Positions 63,274 to 64,000 of a DNA stretch of 64,000 nt are shown piece by piece. The stretch is taken from contig NZ_QKWH01000003.1 in assembly GCF_003244315.1 (NCBI RefSeq), positions 124,001 through 188,000 on the forward strand, read 5' to 3'. Source of the DNA: Xylanimonas oleitrophica (GTDB taxonomy: Bacteria; Actinomycetota; Actinomycetes; Actinomycetales; Cellulomonadaceae). The notes under the pieces were generated by a model. It did no database searches. It worked only from the letters and a program-made list of their open reading frames with translations, and had not been told where the DNA came from. The position numbers and the translations under genes were made by a program. Within the stretch, counting starts at the first letter, position 1, and each line of letters begins with the position of its first letter.

Positions 63274-64000
63274 GTGCGCACGCCGTACCACCTGTTCTTC
63301 GACACCGTCTTCCGGCGCATGGACCCCGAGCGCGCGCACGGGCTGGCGTTCCGCTGGATCTCCCTGGCCGGTCGCGTCCCGGTGCTGCGTGACGTCGTCC
63401 AGGGGGCGCTGGCGCCCTATCTGGGGCGGGGCGCAGGGGGGCCGGGCAGCGTGGAGACGCTGGGCCGCACGTTCCCTGCCCCGTTCGGGCTGGCCGGCGG
63501 CTTCGACAAGGACGCGCGCGCGGTGCGCGGGCTGACCATGCTCGGCTTCGGGTTCGTCGAGATCGGTACCGTGACCCCGCGCCCGCAGCCCGGCAACGAG
63601 GCGCCCCGGATGTTCCGGGAGCTGGGTCTGCGCGGCCTGCGCAACCGCATGGGCTTCAACAACGAGGGAGCGCAGGGGGCCTCGGAGCGGCTGCGGGAGC
63701 TGCGCTCGACGCCCGCCGGCCGCGCGGTGCGTGTCGGGGTCAACATCGGCAAGAACAAGACGACGCCCGCCGAGCGCGCCGCTGACGACTACGCGGACTG
63801 CGCGCGGACGCTCGCCCCGTGGGCCGACTACCTGGTGGTCAACGTCTCCTCGCCCAACACGCCGGGCCTGCGCGACCTGCAGACCACCGAGGAGCTGCGG
63901 CCCATCCTGGCCGCCGCGCGTGCCGCGGCCGACGAGGCGACCGCTGCGGCCGGCGCCGCGCGGGTGCCCCTGCTGGTCAAGATCGCCCCTGACCTCGCGG
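63274..64000 (+). CDS. pyrD: Quinone-dependent dihydroorotate dehydrogenase, partial (C-terminus off the right edge)
   Basis: The first 242 codons of a class 2 DHODH, which oxidises dihydroorotate to orotate in pyrimidine synthesis at the membrane. GTG start, then [23 protein letters not shown] (membrane-associated helix), [14 protein letters not shown] (FMN site), [37 protein letters not shown] and [16 protein letters not shown] (catalytic Ser region), ending at KIAPDLA. Third gene of the operon starting at 62480. Confidence 0.93.
   Translation, partial: MRTPYHLFFDTVFRRMDPERAHGLAFRWISLAGRVPVLRDVVQGALAPYLGRGAGGPGSVETLGRTFPAPFGLAGGFDKDARAVRGLTMLGFGFVEIGTVTPRPQPGNEAPRMFRELGLRGLRNRMGFNNEGAQGASERLRELRSTPAGRAVRVGVNIGKNKTTPAERAADDYADCARTLAPWADYLVVNVSSPNTPGLRDLQTTEELRPILAAARAAADEATAAAGAARVPLLVKIAPDLA

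Overview
This is a very GC-rich chromosomal window from an actinobacterium. The gene set suggests Micrococcales (a Cellulomonadaceae/Promicromonosporaceae-like organism), but that placement is my inference. Evidence includes an actinobacterial glnA2-glnE pair, glnA with a GlnR-type site, polyphosphate glucokinase, DUF4191 next to lipA/lipB, GTG/TTG starts, and many genes that look leaderless (a TANNNT-like -10 placed 6-8 nt before the start codon, with no Shine-Dalgarno). The window is densely coded, and no gap between genes exceeds about 300 bases. I saw no rRNA, tRNA, IS element or CRISPR array.

Layout. 1-5471: ppgK (partial), a small SPOR-like protein, glnA2 and glnE (nitrogen control). 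5679-22811: a membrane Ser/Thr kinase facing a type VII-secretion-like block. That block has an EssC-like FHA/triple-ATPase protein, a membrane-anchored periplasmic-binding-fold protein and a 965-aa coiled-coil lipoprotein on the minus strand. Divergently on the plus strand are a WXG100 protein, a 1795-aa RHS protein and a small possible immunity gene. 22881-36469: two divergent operons that share one control region. The minus-strand operon is a thiazole/oxazole-modified microcin (TOMM) type RiPP cluster: 32-aa precursor, leader-binding ThiF-like protein, CocE-like hydrolase, YcaO, SagB-type dehydrogenase and two ABC exporter half-transporters. The plus-strand operon has a beta-propeller protein, a prolyl-oligopeptidase-like hydrolase and a complete FecBCD-type metallophore importer. 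36545-44588: a sucrose-phosphorylase sugar operon with its own ABC importer and a LacI-type regulator. 44708-49243: an ABC transporter pair, then a SipW-type signal peptidase with three small exported proteins. 49339-64000: glnA, an RDD protein, DUF4191-lipA-lipB, a DUF1524 nuclease-like protein, a Gfo/Idh oxidoreductase, a pseudokinase, sucB, a methyltransferase, pepA, two small membrane proteins and pyrD (cut by the window edge).

Most notable. A Fur-family (Zur/Fur-like) operator lies at 30633-30653, in the 106 bp between the TOMM precursor gene and the importer operon. One metal-responsive site therefore appears to control peptide synthesis and export on one side, and metallophore uptake plus an intracellular peptidase on the other. 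The simplest reading is a ribosomally made, YcaO-modified metallophore with its own import and release machinery. The precursor has no Cys but carries a Ser-Ala-Ser-His-Ser-Asn stretch that could become oxazoles flanking a His ligand. The genes and the operator are read from the sequence. The metal, the product and its role are inference.
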